Source of the DNA: JBBQYD01 sp942493075
GTDB taxonomy: Bacteria > Verrucomicrobiota > Verrucomicrobiia > Limisphaerales > UBA8199
DNA length: 64,000 nt
Assembly: GCA_942493075.1 (NCBI GenBank)
Contig: OW818681.1
Coordinates: 930,001-994,000 of the forward strand
Direction: 5' to 3'
The notes below the pieces were generated by a model, which saw nothing but the letters and a program-made list of their open reading frames with translations, was not told where the DNA came from and did no database searches. Below are positions 37,258-44,603 of this stretch, piece after piece (position 1 is the stretch's first letter; each line of letters opens with the position of its first letter). A program made the position numbers and the translations under genes.

Positions 37258-38324
37258 GTCTTTCCATTGGATCAACGATAAGTATGTCTCTGAGTTCGAT
37301 GTACAACGGCGCTGTACTGGGGACCGGTTCTGCATTGCGAGCAACCTTATTCGGAATTCAAGCCCGCCAAGGCATGAATGAGGTTTTGTCAGATTTCATC
37401 TTGGAGGAAACGGGACTTGGGTTAGTGCTGGACGCGTATGAAGTCGTAAAAGGCTGCTTCCAAACTGAGGAGGAAAGGGCAGTGGCCGCCTATATTCTTT
37501 GGCGCGAGAATTTGATCGCAACGATTCTTGCATCCATGGAAGACGATGAGTTCGGAGAGATAAAGGTCGAGCTTGTGCCGCAATGCTTCCTTGCTGGTAC
37601 TCTTGTCGCGACCGAAGCCGGACTAAAGCCGATCGAAGTAATCAAAGCTGGAGACAACGTCTGGGCTTGGAATGAAGTAACTGAGGAGTTGGCCTTGCGA
37701 CCGGTACTAGACCGCTTTATTCATCAGCGTAGCGAGATTTTCAAAATTGCGGTTGGCCGTGACACTTTTGAGGTTACCGGCGAGCACCCGTTTTATGTCT
37801 CTGGGAAGGGCTGGATTCCTGCGCATCAGATTCAAACTGGAGACCGGTTCGTCACTAGTGATGACCGGACTCTGGCCGTCTCTTCGGTTGCGAAACGCAG
37901 CGGGAATTTCTTGGTCTACAATTTTGAAGTCAGCACGAACCACAACTACTACGTCGGGAATGAGAGCGTGCTGACGCACAATGCGAACGCTCTCAGAGCA
38001 GCGATGAAGTTGAAAGATCCCTTGTTGGCAGCTCACCACATTGTGGCGCTTCGAGCTAAAGGAGCGGCACGTTGCAGACAACTGCTGCTTGCTCCCGGCA
38101 CCGGAATCATTAACCTCAACGACATTCGTAATGGGGTTGCGCTTCCAAGAAATCTGAAAGTTAAACCTCCACTTTATGCGAGTGCCGTTGTGCATTCCGT
38201 TGTTCATACGACAAAATATTGGCTGGAGCTTGAAACGCGGTTACAGGCTGTTGCGCCTGGCAAGCGTGTGCGAGTTCTTCAACAATCTGCTTATGAACTC
38301 CTTGTGGGAACCTTTCCTCACTAA
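34497..38324 (+). CDS. Orphan Rhs core with Hint and AHH nuclease toxin
   Basis: 1275 codons. The first ATG replaces an ACG of copy 1 and has no ribosome site, so this is probably a silent cassette rather than an expressed gene. It has YD repeats, the inserted LamG-like domain and the Rhs core to DPSGHES (about residue 918). The tip follows: a Hint/pretoxin-intein domain from C1030 (CFLAGTLVATEAGLKPIEVI, HPFYVSGKGWIPAHQI) to H1161-N1162 (ESVLTHN), which would cleave itself, then an AHH-family nuclease (AAHHIVALRAKG at about 1178, NDIRNGVALPRN, HSVVHTTKYWLELETRL). AHH domains are HNH-like nucleases of polymorphic toxins. The Imm11-like gene follows 17 nt later. Confidence 0.85.
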   Translation: MTDPEAAINPGAGAQPVVTSFTYDPNGNQATVTDDLGHTTSYFYDEENRLVKTVFPAAAGESPGIHQTFYDGLGRRIREEDEAGTATEYVYDFRGLLQAVKLAVDSASPTVTQFRYDTLGNLITQEDAEKRVTYFEYDALGRRVKRILPGGSVQGFGYDSVAWQNQTLARSFVTNFNGQVIVITNDCMGRIMSKALPARPEAGLAAAWVSYAYNARGQLVQVQHTGGVTRTVQQAYDSRGDLRVKSTPEGTLSYSYNNFGELVCISARTNFTGWSGTTSAFEDLSVLNTNASSAVWNYQYDGQGRLSQVSSDSEVADATYAYSAVGSLATTTYRNGITSGYDYNPRNWLRRVRSTRGTALVANFDYDEAGTNAIAGVGGSSEWDSRRLSPTGQRRRVVEHLAESTRTVDYDYDALKRLVTETVRPSITGTPVGAASYQGTTPGTGYDRVGNRRSREVFGMPGLTTYAGHQFDERDRLNPGTEFGYDANGNTTNDNNGGTYLYDAEDRLIRFSKAGTTVEFAYDDSGNRVKKAVTRNDTTTVTRYLVEDRNPTGYAQVMEEIPDQSTVGLVGYWRFDEATGTTALDQSVNGYNGTLVNGPVRSSGRAGGAVTFDGVNDYIQVGAQPGLTVSAELTASAWIYLTGTGGSIINNEGQYALGVISGNLCWGVANEDPGWHWIGTGWAVPANQWVHVAIVYGNGGMRAYANGALIQTYSNASGPIVDALPVLNDFRIGGRQSGGHYFAGSIDEVRVYNRALTATEVRGLAGDSVQYVYGLDLISQKRNGTTRYYGYDGLGSVRYVADDAGLVVDAYTYDAFGILTERKARTSGGTWAWFDISQPETPPPGTTPTVNNYRYTGEQWDQDLGMYYLRARYYKPDFGRFWTMDSYEGSSQDPLSLHKYLYCQGNSVNAIDPSGHESFIGLSIGSTISMSLSSMYNGAVLGTGSALRATLFGIQARQGMNEVLSDFILEETGLGLVLDAYEVVKGCFQTEEERAVAAYILWRENLIATILASMEDDEFGEIKVELVPQCFLAGTLVATEAGLKPIEVIKAGDNVWAWNEVTEELALRPVLDRFIHQRSEIFKIAVGRDTFEVTGEHPFYVSGKGWIPAHQIQTGDRFVTSDDRTLAVSSVAKRSGNFLVYNFEVSTNHNYYVGNESVLTHNANALRAAMKLKDPLLAAHHIVALRAKGAARCRQLLLAPGTGIINLNDIRNGVALPRNLKVKPPLYASAVVHSVVHTTKYWLELETRLQAVAPGKRVRVLQQSAYELLVGTFPH

Positions 38325-38341
38325 TGAAGTAATGTTGCCTT

Positions 38342-38938
38342 ATGAAGGTATATGAGTTTAAACCAACCGGAAGACCCAAGGATCGACGTTTCAAAGAGTA
38401 TTCGCTGCTCGCTACAGAAGACCAGACCTTGGAGTATATTCTACCACATGGAGAAGGGCTCAACGGTGTTCCGTTTGATCGTGAATGGAAGACCCCCACC
38501 TTTTATATCGAGAAGCCTTTGGTTCCTAAGCCAAACTTTTTCAGAATTTGTGGTGGTCTTGTATGCGATAAAAGCGGGCGCGAGATAGCTGGGGAGGCGC
38601 TTGAAATGTCCGGGGAATTCCTTCCGATCCGGGTCGAAGGGGAACCAGGCGAATACTGGATTTACAACATCACGAACACCATCAACGTGGTGGATCACAA
38701 ACAAAGTGACTGGGATCAGTATGGCCCAACCCCGGATGACCAAGTATTGAAAAAACCTGCGTTTATCCCGACACGATTCGGAGAGGAAACCATTTTCAAG
38801 ATTCGGGAAGATCGAGGCGCCCGAATGTATTGTGTCGAGTTCACGGGCGATCCGGACGACGGCGAGTTCAAAGCCGTCGTTGAACACCACGGACTGACAG
38901 GCCTTGAGTTTGAACTGGTATGGACTGATGAAGTCTAG
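38342..38938 (+). CDS. Imm11/DUF1629-family immunity protein
   Basis: 198 residues, cytoplasmic. The C-terminal two thirds match the Imm11 (DUF1629, MXAN_0049-type) pattern: LPIRVEGEPGEYWIYNITNT, INVVDHKQSD, IFKIREDRGARMYC and the closing LTGLEFELVW. Members protect against nuclease tips in polymorphic toxin loci, and here it sits 17 nt behind the AHH toxin, its likely target. The start ATG 38342 is in a 48-nt segment that recurs with two changes at 43605-43653. A fragment of the same family's C-terminus recurs at 40717. Confidence 0.8.
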   Translation: MKVYEFKPTGRPKDRRFKEYSLLATEDQTLEYILPHGEGLNGVPFDREWKTPTFYIEKPLVPKPNFFRICGGLVCDKSGREIAGEALEMSGEFLPIRVEGEPGEYWIYNITNTINVVDHKQSDWDQYGPTPDDQVLKKPAFIPTRFGEETIFKIREDRGARMYCVEFTGDPDDGEFKAVVEHHGLTGLEFELVWTDEV

Positions 38939-38939
38939 T

Positions 38940-39050
38940 TTATTCTCAGGAATCCATGGCACGAATCGAAGCGGGAAACCGCTGCGTTCCGTGGCCGGCT
39001 TCGGACAGGTCAACTCTGTTTTAGGTGATCCGGTTAAGGAAAGTCTATGA
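38940..39050 (+). pseudogene. Orphan toxin tip remnant (unknown family)
   Basis: An open tail without a start codon encodes LFSGIHGTNRSGKPLRSV, then AGFGQVNSVLGDPVKESL and a stop. Its TGA overlaps the ATG of the next gene as ATGA, the typical coupling of toxin and immunity genes. The front is missing: upstream the frame runs into the Imm11-like gene. I infer the last 36 residues of a lost toxin. Confidence 0.45.
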
Positions 39051-39892
39051 GTTCTCAAAAGGAACGGATCGAACGAACCTTTTATGCCAACGGCCAGGTC
39101 GAAACCGAGATCACGTACGTTCGAGGTCATGTGAACGGGGTAACGAAGCATTGGCATCCTAACGGTGTCCTGACCTCAGCAATACCGGTTCAAGATGACA
39201 TGGTCGAAGGGGTTGCAAGATTCTGGGATGAATCTGGAAAGCTCCTTGGTGAATATGAGATCCGGAACGGAACCGGCATCCAAAAGATGTGGTTTCCGAA
39301 TGGACAGCTCATGGGAGAAACGCCGATGCAAAACGGAATGATCACTGGCCGCCAGATCGTATTCTTTGAGGATGGGGAGTTCTGTGCTGAAACCTATTAC
39401 ATCGCCAACAAGAAGGTATCGAAGAAGAAGTATCAAGAAGCCTGCAGAACGGACTCGTCACTCCCCAGATACGAGGATGAAGTGCCTAAGGCACGCAGGG
39501 GTATTGTCCCAGAATCCTCTCAAGCCGCCGGGGACGAAGCTGAGACAGACATGGTGTCCGAAGAGTTACTGGCTGACGCTAATAGTCGGGAGGTTCTGGA
39601 GTGGCTTGCCGAAGGTTCAGCCACACGAACTTTGGGCGAGTTACCGACCCGCGAAGCTTCCATTGAGTTGGCGAGATACATTTATGATCTTGGAGCGGTC
39701 CGAGTCACCGCTGTGGAGATCGATCGCTATGCAGATCAACAGGAGAACACGGGCAAGTTGGTGATTTCACTGCCTAAGGAAGAGACTGCTCGTGAAAAGC
39801 TATTAGGATGGGCTGGGCAAATTGCAGAAGAGCAAGGGTATGAGCCAGTCCAGGATTCAGGCCAGAACTATCTATTTGTGATGCTTGATTGA
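39047..39892 (+). CDS. YwqK/MORN-repeat immunity protein
   Basis: 281 residues. The first 125 are MORN-variant repeats of the YwqK antitoxin type (FYANGQVETEITYVRGHVNG, HWHPNGVLTS, FWDESGKLLGEYEIRNGTG, MWFPNGQLMGETPMQNG). A linker and a C-terminal alpha/beta domain (TLGELPTREASIELARYIYD, EEQGYEPV) follow. YwqK-like proteins are repeatedly found behind polymorphic toxins. Its ATG overlaps the stop of a short toxin-like tail. The C-terminal domain is not recognised. Confidence 0.7.
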   Translation: MSSQKERIERTFYANGQVETEITYVRGHVNGVTKHWHPNGVLTSAIPVQDDMVEGVARFWDESGKLLGEYEIRNGTGIQKMWFPNGQLMGETPMQNGMITGRQIVFFEDGEFCAETYYIANKKVSKKKYQEACRTDSSLPRYEDEVPKARRGIVPESSQAAGDEAETDMVSEELLADANSREVLEWLAEGSATRTLGELPTREASIELARYIYDLGAVRVTAVEIDRYADQQENTGKLVISLPKEETAREKLLGWAGQIAEEQGYEPVQDSGQNYLFVMLD

Positions 39893-40011
39893 AAGAGGCG
39901 CGTCAAACTGGTTATAGCGCATGCAGGCGCTGGGGAATTGGCGATTATTGGCTGATGAGGAATTACCGGAATTGCTCCCAGACGCTTGCGCGCTAAACTG
40001 GGAATGTTTCA

Positions 40012-40684
40012 GTGAACTACTTTCAATTCTTTTCTCATGACCAGGAGCAGTTCAACTGGTTGATCTTCGATGCACACCGGGACCCACCGTATCTCACGGT
40101 GAAGCCACGGTATTCCCAGCATGTTTGCCCGAAGTGCATAAAGATCGATCACGACAGGGTTTTTGAAGAAGGGTTCGAAGAGGGTCTCCGAATCCGAGCC
40201 AAAGGTGATTTTTTCGGCTCGGACGAGGGGTTCGAGTGCGTCAGTGACAGCGTTCTGCGAGTTGTTGAGCAGAGTGGTTTCGCCGGGTTGGCGTTCAAAC
40301 CGATTCCCGGAACAAAGTGGCACGTGATGAACCTGCGTCGCCAGGTTGACGCGGACAAGAATGCTTACAAATACAGCAAGGGCGTTTGCGAGGTCTGCAA
40401 GCGCCCCAAGGAAATCACCGGCTTAATAAAGTTCCTGAGTCAGATTAAGGTTCCAGACGAGCCAAGGACGCTTTTTGGCCCCACCTTCGACCGGGGGGGG
40501 CTCTATGAACGGAGATCGAGACCTTTTCGCCACCGAAGGCATTGTTTTGCGATTGAAGGAGCAAAGGATCAAGGGTGGCACGTTTCAGAGGCTGCTAACG
40601 ACGGAGGAGGAATCGTTGTTCAAGGAAGCCGCCGCAAATCAAGTGCCATTCAAATGGCCAAGAGGCTCCAGGGTCATTCTGTAG
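40012..40684 (+). pseudogene. CxxC-pair immunity-like gene, frameshifted at a G8 tract
   Basis: The frame from GTG 40012 gives MNYFQFFSHDQEQFNWLIFD, with CPKC (about residue 39) and CEVC (about 126). It leaves its family at a run of eight G (40493-40500). The homologous end continues in the next frame (NGDRDLFATEGIVLRLKEQR, IKGGTFQRLL, WPRGSRVIL) to a stop at 40682-40684. The intact paralogue at 40845 shows that one G fewer would restore a 223-residue protein. As read, the frame runs on to 40848 with unrelated sequence. Two CxxC pairs suggest a zinc-bound fold; the family is not recognised. A 39-codon ORF (39921-40040) overlaps its start and may be a toxin tail. Confidence 0.65.
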
Positions 40685-40716
40685 AGTGCCCGGGATGTCC
40701 TTGTTACGGAGGACAT

Positions 40717-40857
40717 CGCTTGAATTCGAACTGGTATGGACCGACCATGCCTAGGTCTGCAAGGGGAACGCGGTTGGACTCGCCCGTTATCAGGGTATGG
40801 CCTAAACATGATGCCAGGTCGAGTCAATCCAGGAGACAGTTACGATGAGATTGTATA
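40717..40857 (+). pseudogene. Imm11 C-terminal scar followed by a toxin-like tail
   Basis: At 40717-40752 the sequence encodes LEFELVWTDHA and a stop, matching the end of the Imm11-like protein at 38938 (LEFELVWTDEV). In another frame, an open tail encodes GYGLNMMPGRVNPGDSYDEI plus V and ends with TAA at 40855-40857, overlapping the next gene's start by 13 nt. I read this as two stacked remnants. The first is clear; the second is a guess from its position. Confidence 0.4.
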
Positions 40858-41510
40858 ATTATTGGCCGGCCGATTTGCCACATTCAAATTGGTTGATGCA
40901 TACGGAGGAGCGAGAGGCCATCGTGCCTAATCCGCCCTATGATCGTTTAATCTGTCCGAGATGTCTCCAGTTTTCCTACGACGATGTGTTTGCTCTCGGA
41001 TTTGAGGACATTAAACCGATCATTCGAGTAAAGGGAGACATATTCATGTCTGACGATGATCTACTTTGTATTAATACCCGTTTCAGGGAGTTGATCGAAG
41101 CCAAGGAGTTTCCAGGCTTAAAGCTGAAACCTCTGGGGAAAACCGGATGGAGCGTTGTTAAGGTTGCTAGCCGATTTAAGGTGCGGCCTGAAGTATATCA
41201 GGTGGTTCGAGGGCCATGTTCGGAGTGCGGACGTCCAAGAGAAGTTCTTGGATCGGTGCAACATCTTGGACAGTTTCTCACGGTACCCGTGGCTGAGACC
41301 TTTTTTACACCCGAGTGCGATCAGCCCAAGACTCGGTTCATGGCTCTTTTGCTCACTGGGGATGGCATTGTCGCCGCGATGAAGCAAAGCAAAATCAAAG
41401 GTGGCGCACTACATGAAATCCTCGATGAGGGACTTTACGCAAAGCTCACTGCCGCTTGGCAGCGTGGGGAGAAAATCAAATTTCCCAAAGGCTCGCGAAT
41501 TGTTTTATGA
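40845..41510 (+). CDS. CxxC-pair immunity-like protein
   Basis: 221 residues, the intact paralogue of the broken gene at 40012. CPRC (about residue 38) and CSECG (about 125) bracket an alpha/beta region (GDIFMSDDDLLCINTRFREL, FPGLKLKPLGKTGWSVV). The end AMKQSKIKGG and FPKGSRIVL matches the shifted end of its neighbour. No signal peptide. I infer immunity function only from context (array of immunity genes, tandem paralogue, adjacent toxin remnants). It recalls double-CXXCG immunity proteins in layout, but its motifs are not the same. Confidence 0.6.
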   Translation: MRLYNYWPADLPHSNWLMHTEEREAIVPNPPYDRLICPRCLQFSYDDVFALGFEDIKPIIRVKGDIFMSDDDLLCINTRFRELIEAKEFPGLKLKPLGKTGWSVVKVASRFKVRPEVYQVVRGPCSECGRPREVLGSVQHLGQFLTVPVAETFFTPECDQPKTRFMALLLTGDGIVAAMKQSKIKGGALHEILDEGLYAKLTAAWQRGEKIKFPKGSRIVL

Positions 41511-41550
41511 GCTGATTCTTCGTGAGCTGTTCCTCACAACTTGCACGAAT

Positions 41551-41685
41551 GTGGAATTAATTCGACAGGACGGCGGGCCGTTGCGCGGAATGGTCGTCAT
41601 TACCAGAATAGACGCCGGTGATGTGGTCCAAGACCCAATTTTTGAACTCAAGGATTTCCAGAATATCGGAGGCAGTTCTTTCTAA
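41551..41685 (+). pseudogene. C-terminal remnant of a PD-(D/E)xK toxin tip
   Basis: An open tail encodes GMVVITRIDAGDVVQDPIF and ends NIGGSSF, matching GMVVTTKINANGVVQDPEF and DIGQNSF at the end of the intact tip (33500-33642). Only the last 44 codons remain; the catalytic part is gone. It stops 10 nt before its immunity gene, exactly as in the intact pair. Confidence 0.75.
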
Positions 41686-41695
41686 TTTGAGGTTT

Positions 41696-42457
41696 ATGCC
41701 TGAGAATCTTTTCTGTCGCCTAGATGCCAAGTTCGAACTCGGGCAGTTTCTACCGTCGTACGAAACACATGAGCAGATGTCTCCACCTGACTGGCTCGTT
41801 TCGAGTATCAAGAGTGATTTGGTCACGGATGCGACCAATGTGGCGATCTGCCACTACTGCTTGGGCAACACGAGCGAAGCCAAGCGATACGCCGAGAAAT
41901 GCGTGAAGCACGCTCTGGAATACTTTCATGGAGAATGGCGAGGGAGGATTCTTACCGATTTGAATACCCTTGATCCAGGCTGGTGGAGGATTCACGCCAC
42001 GTGGGTGACGCCGTTCCGAGAAGCATTGTGTTGGGCGACAGCACTCGGTGATTGGAAGGCGGTCCAACTCTTAGCCGAGTATCCGGCGAAAGAGACCAGG
42101 CCGGGTGTCGATGCAACTCGGGAAGACGCTGCCGCCTGCTTTGCTTTGGCGAGTCTGTTGCGCGGGTCGGCTCCTTCTGACTACGAGGCGTGCTTTGGCA
42201 CGATTCGAAAAGGCAAAAAGGAGAAACCCAAACTTGTAGCAGAAGTCGTCCGGGCCTTGCAGGCAAAGAACGCAGACGAATTCCAAAAATGTCTTGAAAC
42301 GTATTTGCGCTACTTCCGCAAATCGGAGTTCAAGAAATCATCGTTGGACAAGCTGCTTTGTTTGGACGGCACAACGCTGGAGAACATAGGATTACGCGAA
42401 GGCCTGCCCTTCAAGGTCCCTCGAGAATTAGAGTGCCAAGTCATACGATTGAAATGA
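41696..42457 (+). CDS. Immunity protein, paralogue of 33653-34414
   Basis: 253 residues from ATG 41696 (TGAGG is 5 nt upstream; an earlier in-frame start at 41618 would lie inside the toxin remnant). It has the same overall sequence as the immunity protein at 33653. The N-terminal third and the far C-terminus (ENIGLREGLPFKVPRELE) have diverged, but 219 bp in the middle are identical. It keeps the gene order tip-10 nt-immunity although the tip is reduced to its last 44 codons. It would protect against relatives of the nuclease carried by the giant toxin. Confidence 0.75.
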   Translation: MPENLFCRLDAKFELGQFLPSYETHEQMSPPDWLVSSIKSDLVTDATNVAICHYCLGNTSEAKRYAEKCVKHALEYFHGEWRGRILTDLNTLDPGWWRIHATWVTPFREALCWATALGDWKAVQLLAEYPAKETRPGVDATREDAAACFALASLLRGSAPSDYEACFGTIRKGKKEKPKLVAEVVRALQAKNADEFQKCLETYLRYFRKSEFKKSSLDKLLCLDGTTLENIGLREGLPFKVPRELECQVIRLK

Positions 42458-42479
42458 CGGGCTCGTGGTGCGAAACGTG

Positions 42480-42974
42480 ATGAAAATTGCGATTCTAGAC
42501 AAAGCGGAAATGTGCAAGCTGGCGGGTGAACATTACAATCCGCCCAGCCCCTCAAATCAAATGGGAGAGAACCGCTTTCAGGCTGAGGTTAGAAGTGTGT
42601 ACAAGAAACTGTTAACCTCTTTGGAGCTGTTTGGGAAGGAAGGGGATCACTACGGTTCATCAGACTTTGCCATTCGACCGGACCTCCGCCAACGGCCAAG
42701 AGTCTCCCCTCCGCCAGCCTATCCGGTACGGGAGTTCACGATAACCATCTTGAGCAAAGCATTCTACCGGAGCCCGTTTTGGACTGAGTTGCACCGATTG
42801 TTGAGTTCGCAGCCCGAGAGTTATCGTATAGTTGTTGACCAGGATTCTGATCCGGAGTGGCAATTAACGGTGTTTTTGACCCCCGGGTTAGCGTGCCTCT
42901 ACTGTACCGCCCCGGAGGAACTGAGACGTTTGAGTCGTTTGCTTTCCAGCCTTGAAAGCGGAGGAAGGTTGTGA
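42480..42974 (+). CDS. Hypothetical protein of the immunity array
   Basis: 164 residues from ATG 42480; a GTG at 42465 is possible. It has an N-terminal helical part (ILDKAEMCKLAGEHYNPPSP), a central alpha/beta stretch (VREFTITILSKAFYRSPFWT) and a C-terminal WQLTVFLTPGLACLYC. No family is recognised and there is no export signal. It follows the previous immunity gene by 22 nt. Confidence 0.55.
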   Translation: MKIAILDKAEMCKLAGEHYNPPSPSNQMGENRFQAEVRSVYKKLLTSLELFGKEGDHYGSSDFAIRPDLRQRPRVSPPPAYPVREFTITILSKAFYRSPFWTELHRLLSSQPESYRIVVDQDSDPEWQLTVFLTPGLACLYCTAPEELRRLSRLLSSLESGGRL

Positions 42975-42997
42975 ATTCTGAGTAGAACCTGACGGCA

Positions 42998-43579
42998 ATG
43001 ATTGATCGTGATACATTTTGGGAGATAATTGAACAGGCTAGGAACAGAGGCTCAAAAGCCACAGAGATTCCCATCTGGCTGATCGAATATCTAGAGCAAA
43101 AGCCGGTGTCGGACATCCTCGAGTTCGGCGAGCGACAAATGGAACTGAGAGTCCAAGCGTATGATGCCCTGCTTTGGATCGCAGCCGAGCTTATGATGGG
43201 AGGCTGTGGGGATGATTCGTTCGTCGATTTTCGAGGCTGGTTGATTTGCCAGGGGAAGTTGGTTTACGAAAAAGCTCTAGACAATCCCGATACTCTTGCC
43301 GATCTCGACGGAAATAACGGCGAACACGGAGAGCCGTTACTATTCAGCTTTGGATCTGTGGCGGTGGAAGCTTACAATGCAAAAACTGGGCTGACCGGTC
43401 GGCTACCTTTGGATTATAGCAAATATGCCAAACCGCCCCTGCTTCACAAGGAATTCAAAAACGCTGACGCGGATCCGGCGTGGCTTTCGGCCACGTTTCC
43501 TAAGTTATATTCCAGATTCAAAGAACGCCAGGAGCGGCTTAAAGAGAATGCGGTTTTCAGGCCTGACATCGAGGATTAG
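42998..43579 (+). CDS. DUF4240 domain immunity-like protein
   Basis: 193 residues. The N-terminal 130 match the DUF4240 pattern: FWEIIEQARNRG, an acidic middle, FGERQMELRVQAYDALLWIA, MMGGCGDDSFVDFRGWLICQ and GKLVYEKALDNPDTLADL. DUF4240 proteins are common as stand-alone genes in immunity arrays of polymorphic toxins. The C-terminal 60 residues are Lys-rich and specific to this protein. The start ATG 42998 is 24 nt after the previous stop. Confidence 0.7.
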   Translation: MIDRDTFWEIIEQARNRGSKATEIPIWLIEYLEQKPVSDILEFGERQMELRVQAYDALLWIAAELMMGGCGDDSFVDFRGWLICQGKLVYEKALDNPDTLADLDGNNGEHGEPLLFSFGSVAVEAYNAKTGLTGRLPLDYSKYAKPPLLHKEFKNADADPAWLSATFPKLYSRFKERQERLKENAVFRPDIED

Positions 43580-43604
43580 GAATGTAAACATGTAGACACT
43601 TTGC

Positions 43605-43732
43605 GGGAACTTTTCCTCACTAATGAAGTAATATTGCCTTATGAAGGTATATGCGTTTTTCCCCGCTGCTGCCGGAGAATCGCCAGGCGTCCGCCAAACG
43701 TTTTATGACGGCTTGGGTCGCCGCATCCGTGA
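43605..43732 (+). pseudogene. Composite scar: toxin/immunity junction fused to Rhs core fragment
   Basis: Bases 43605-43653 repeat 38306-38353 (end of the AHH toxin and first codons of its Imm11 gene) with about two changes. Bases 43665-43732 then repeat 30383-30450 of the Rhs core with two changes, in the copy-1 form (GTCCGCCAAACG). The pieces are joined out of their original order, so this is a recombination scar and not a gene. Confidence 0.7.
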
Positions 43733-43733
43733 A

Positions 43734-43780
43734 GTGTTACGAACTTATTTGCCGTCATAGCCTTGACCTAGTTGGCGTCA
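43734..43780 (+). repeat. Dispersed repeat R1, short copy
   Basis: Begins GTGTTACGAACTTATTTGCC and directly abuts the Rhs scar. Only the first 25-45 bases resemble the longer copies. Between here and 43928 no gene is seen. Confidence 0.5.
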
Positions 43781-43928
43781 GAGCGTGGTGGGGATGTTGG
43801 CCGCACTGGCGTCCGATTTTGTGGCCGAAGAACCATGCTTTGATGGTAGCTCTGTGACCCTGTAATCCAATGGTTGATTACCAAACCAAGGCGATCAATA
43901 CTGACACATAGGTTAATCGTTGGGACGT

Positions 43929-44390
43929 ATGATGAAGAGCCGAGCCCAAACACCAACCCAGATGGCGAAAGCAGTATCTGTCACTCTCTCGGATTTCGGA
44001 TTCGAACGCAGAGGGCTCTTCTGGCACCGGTCGACTCAAGATTTATTTCAGGTGGTTTCCCTTCAAAAATCGGCCTGGGGGCCACAATATTATGTAAACC
44101 TCGGAGTGACGATCCGGGAGGTCGATGATTCTTTACCCCGAGTCATCTCGAAATGTCATATTCTCGGTCGACTGGCTATGTTTCTGCCAGGTCGAGATCC
44201 AGCGGAGTTTGTGCTGGATCTCGATTGGCCAGTAACCGCAGAAAAGACGATCCAGACCCTGAGCGCCCTCCGGATGTTGTGCCGGACATTCTTCGATGAG
44301 TGCCGGTCAGTCGGACAGCTTCGAGCTTTCCTTCGTACGCATCCGCACCTTCCTGTGGCGGCTGAGGCCAAGGAATTCCTTCGTGATTGA
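43929..44390 (+). CDS. DUF4304 domain immunity-like protein
   Basis: 153 residues from ATG 43929. The layout fits DUF4304: an N-terminal amphipathic start (VSVTLSDFGFERRGLFWHRS), then VVSLQKSAWGPQYYVNLGV, an acidic loop and a C-terminal helical part (TLSALRMLCRTFFDE). DUF4304 genes accompany polymorphic toxins as presumed immunity proteins. No toxin tip is recognised directly upstream, where an R1 repeat and the Rhs scar lie. An R1 copy starts 1 nt after the stop. Confidence 0.65.
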   Translation: MMKSRAQTPTQMAKAVSVTLSDFGFERRGLFWHRSTQDLFQVVSLQKSAWGPQYYVNLGVTIREVDDSLPRVISKCHILGRLAMFLPGRDPAEFVLDLDWPVTAEKTIQTLSALRMLCRTFFDECRSVGQLRAFLRTHPHLPVAAEAKEFLRD

Positions 44391-44503
44391 CTGTTACGAA
44401 CTTTTTTCCTGTCGTAGTTTTGGTCTTTTTGTCGTTGCAGGGTTTTCCAAAATGGCCGCGCTGACATCCGCCTCCGCCCGGCTTCGGTGCGACAAGTCGT
44501 GTT
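44391..44503 (+). repeat. Dispersed repeat R1, long copy
   Basis: Reads TGTTACGAACTTTTTTCC, then GTAGTTTTGG, GTCGTTGCAGGG and CCGCGCTGACATCCGCCTCC, to GACAAGTCGTGTT. It is closely similar to 45814-45981 and 55956-56126 and directly follows the DUF4304 gene. Confidence 0.75.
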
Positions 44504-44603
44504 GCTTAGGGTGTCCGCGCTCCCATCACATGGGTGGAGGAGTCATTAATGAGCCAGTGGCGTCGGGTGCAATATCAGCAGACTGACTGATTCCAGCGGT
44601 GCG

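Noticed and set aside
34497..38324. Copy 2 as an independently expressed Rhs toxin
   Set aside because: The first ATG arises from a single base change inside the core, with no ribosome site, signal peptide or promoter; more likely a silent cassette.
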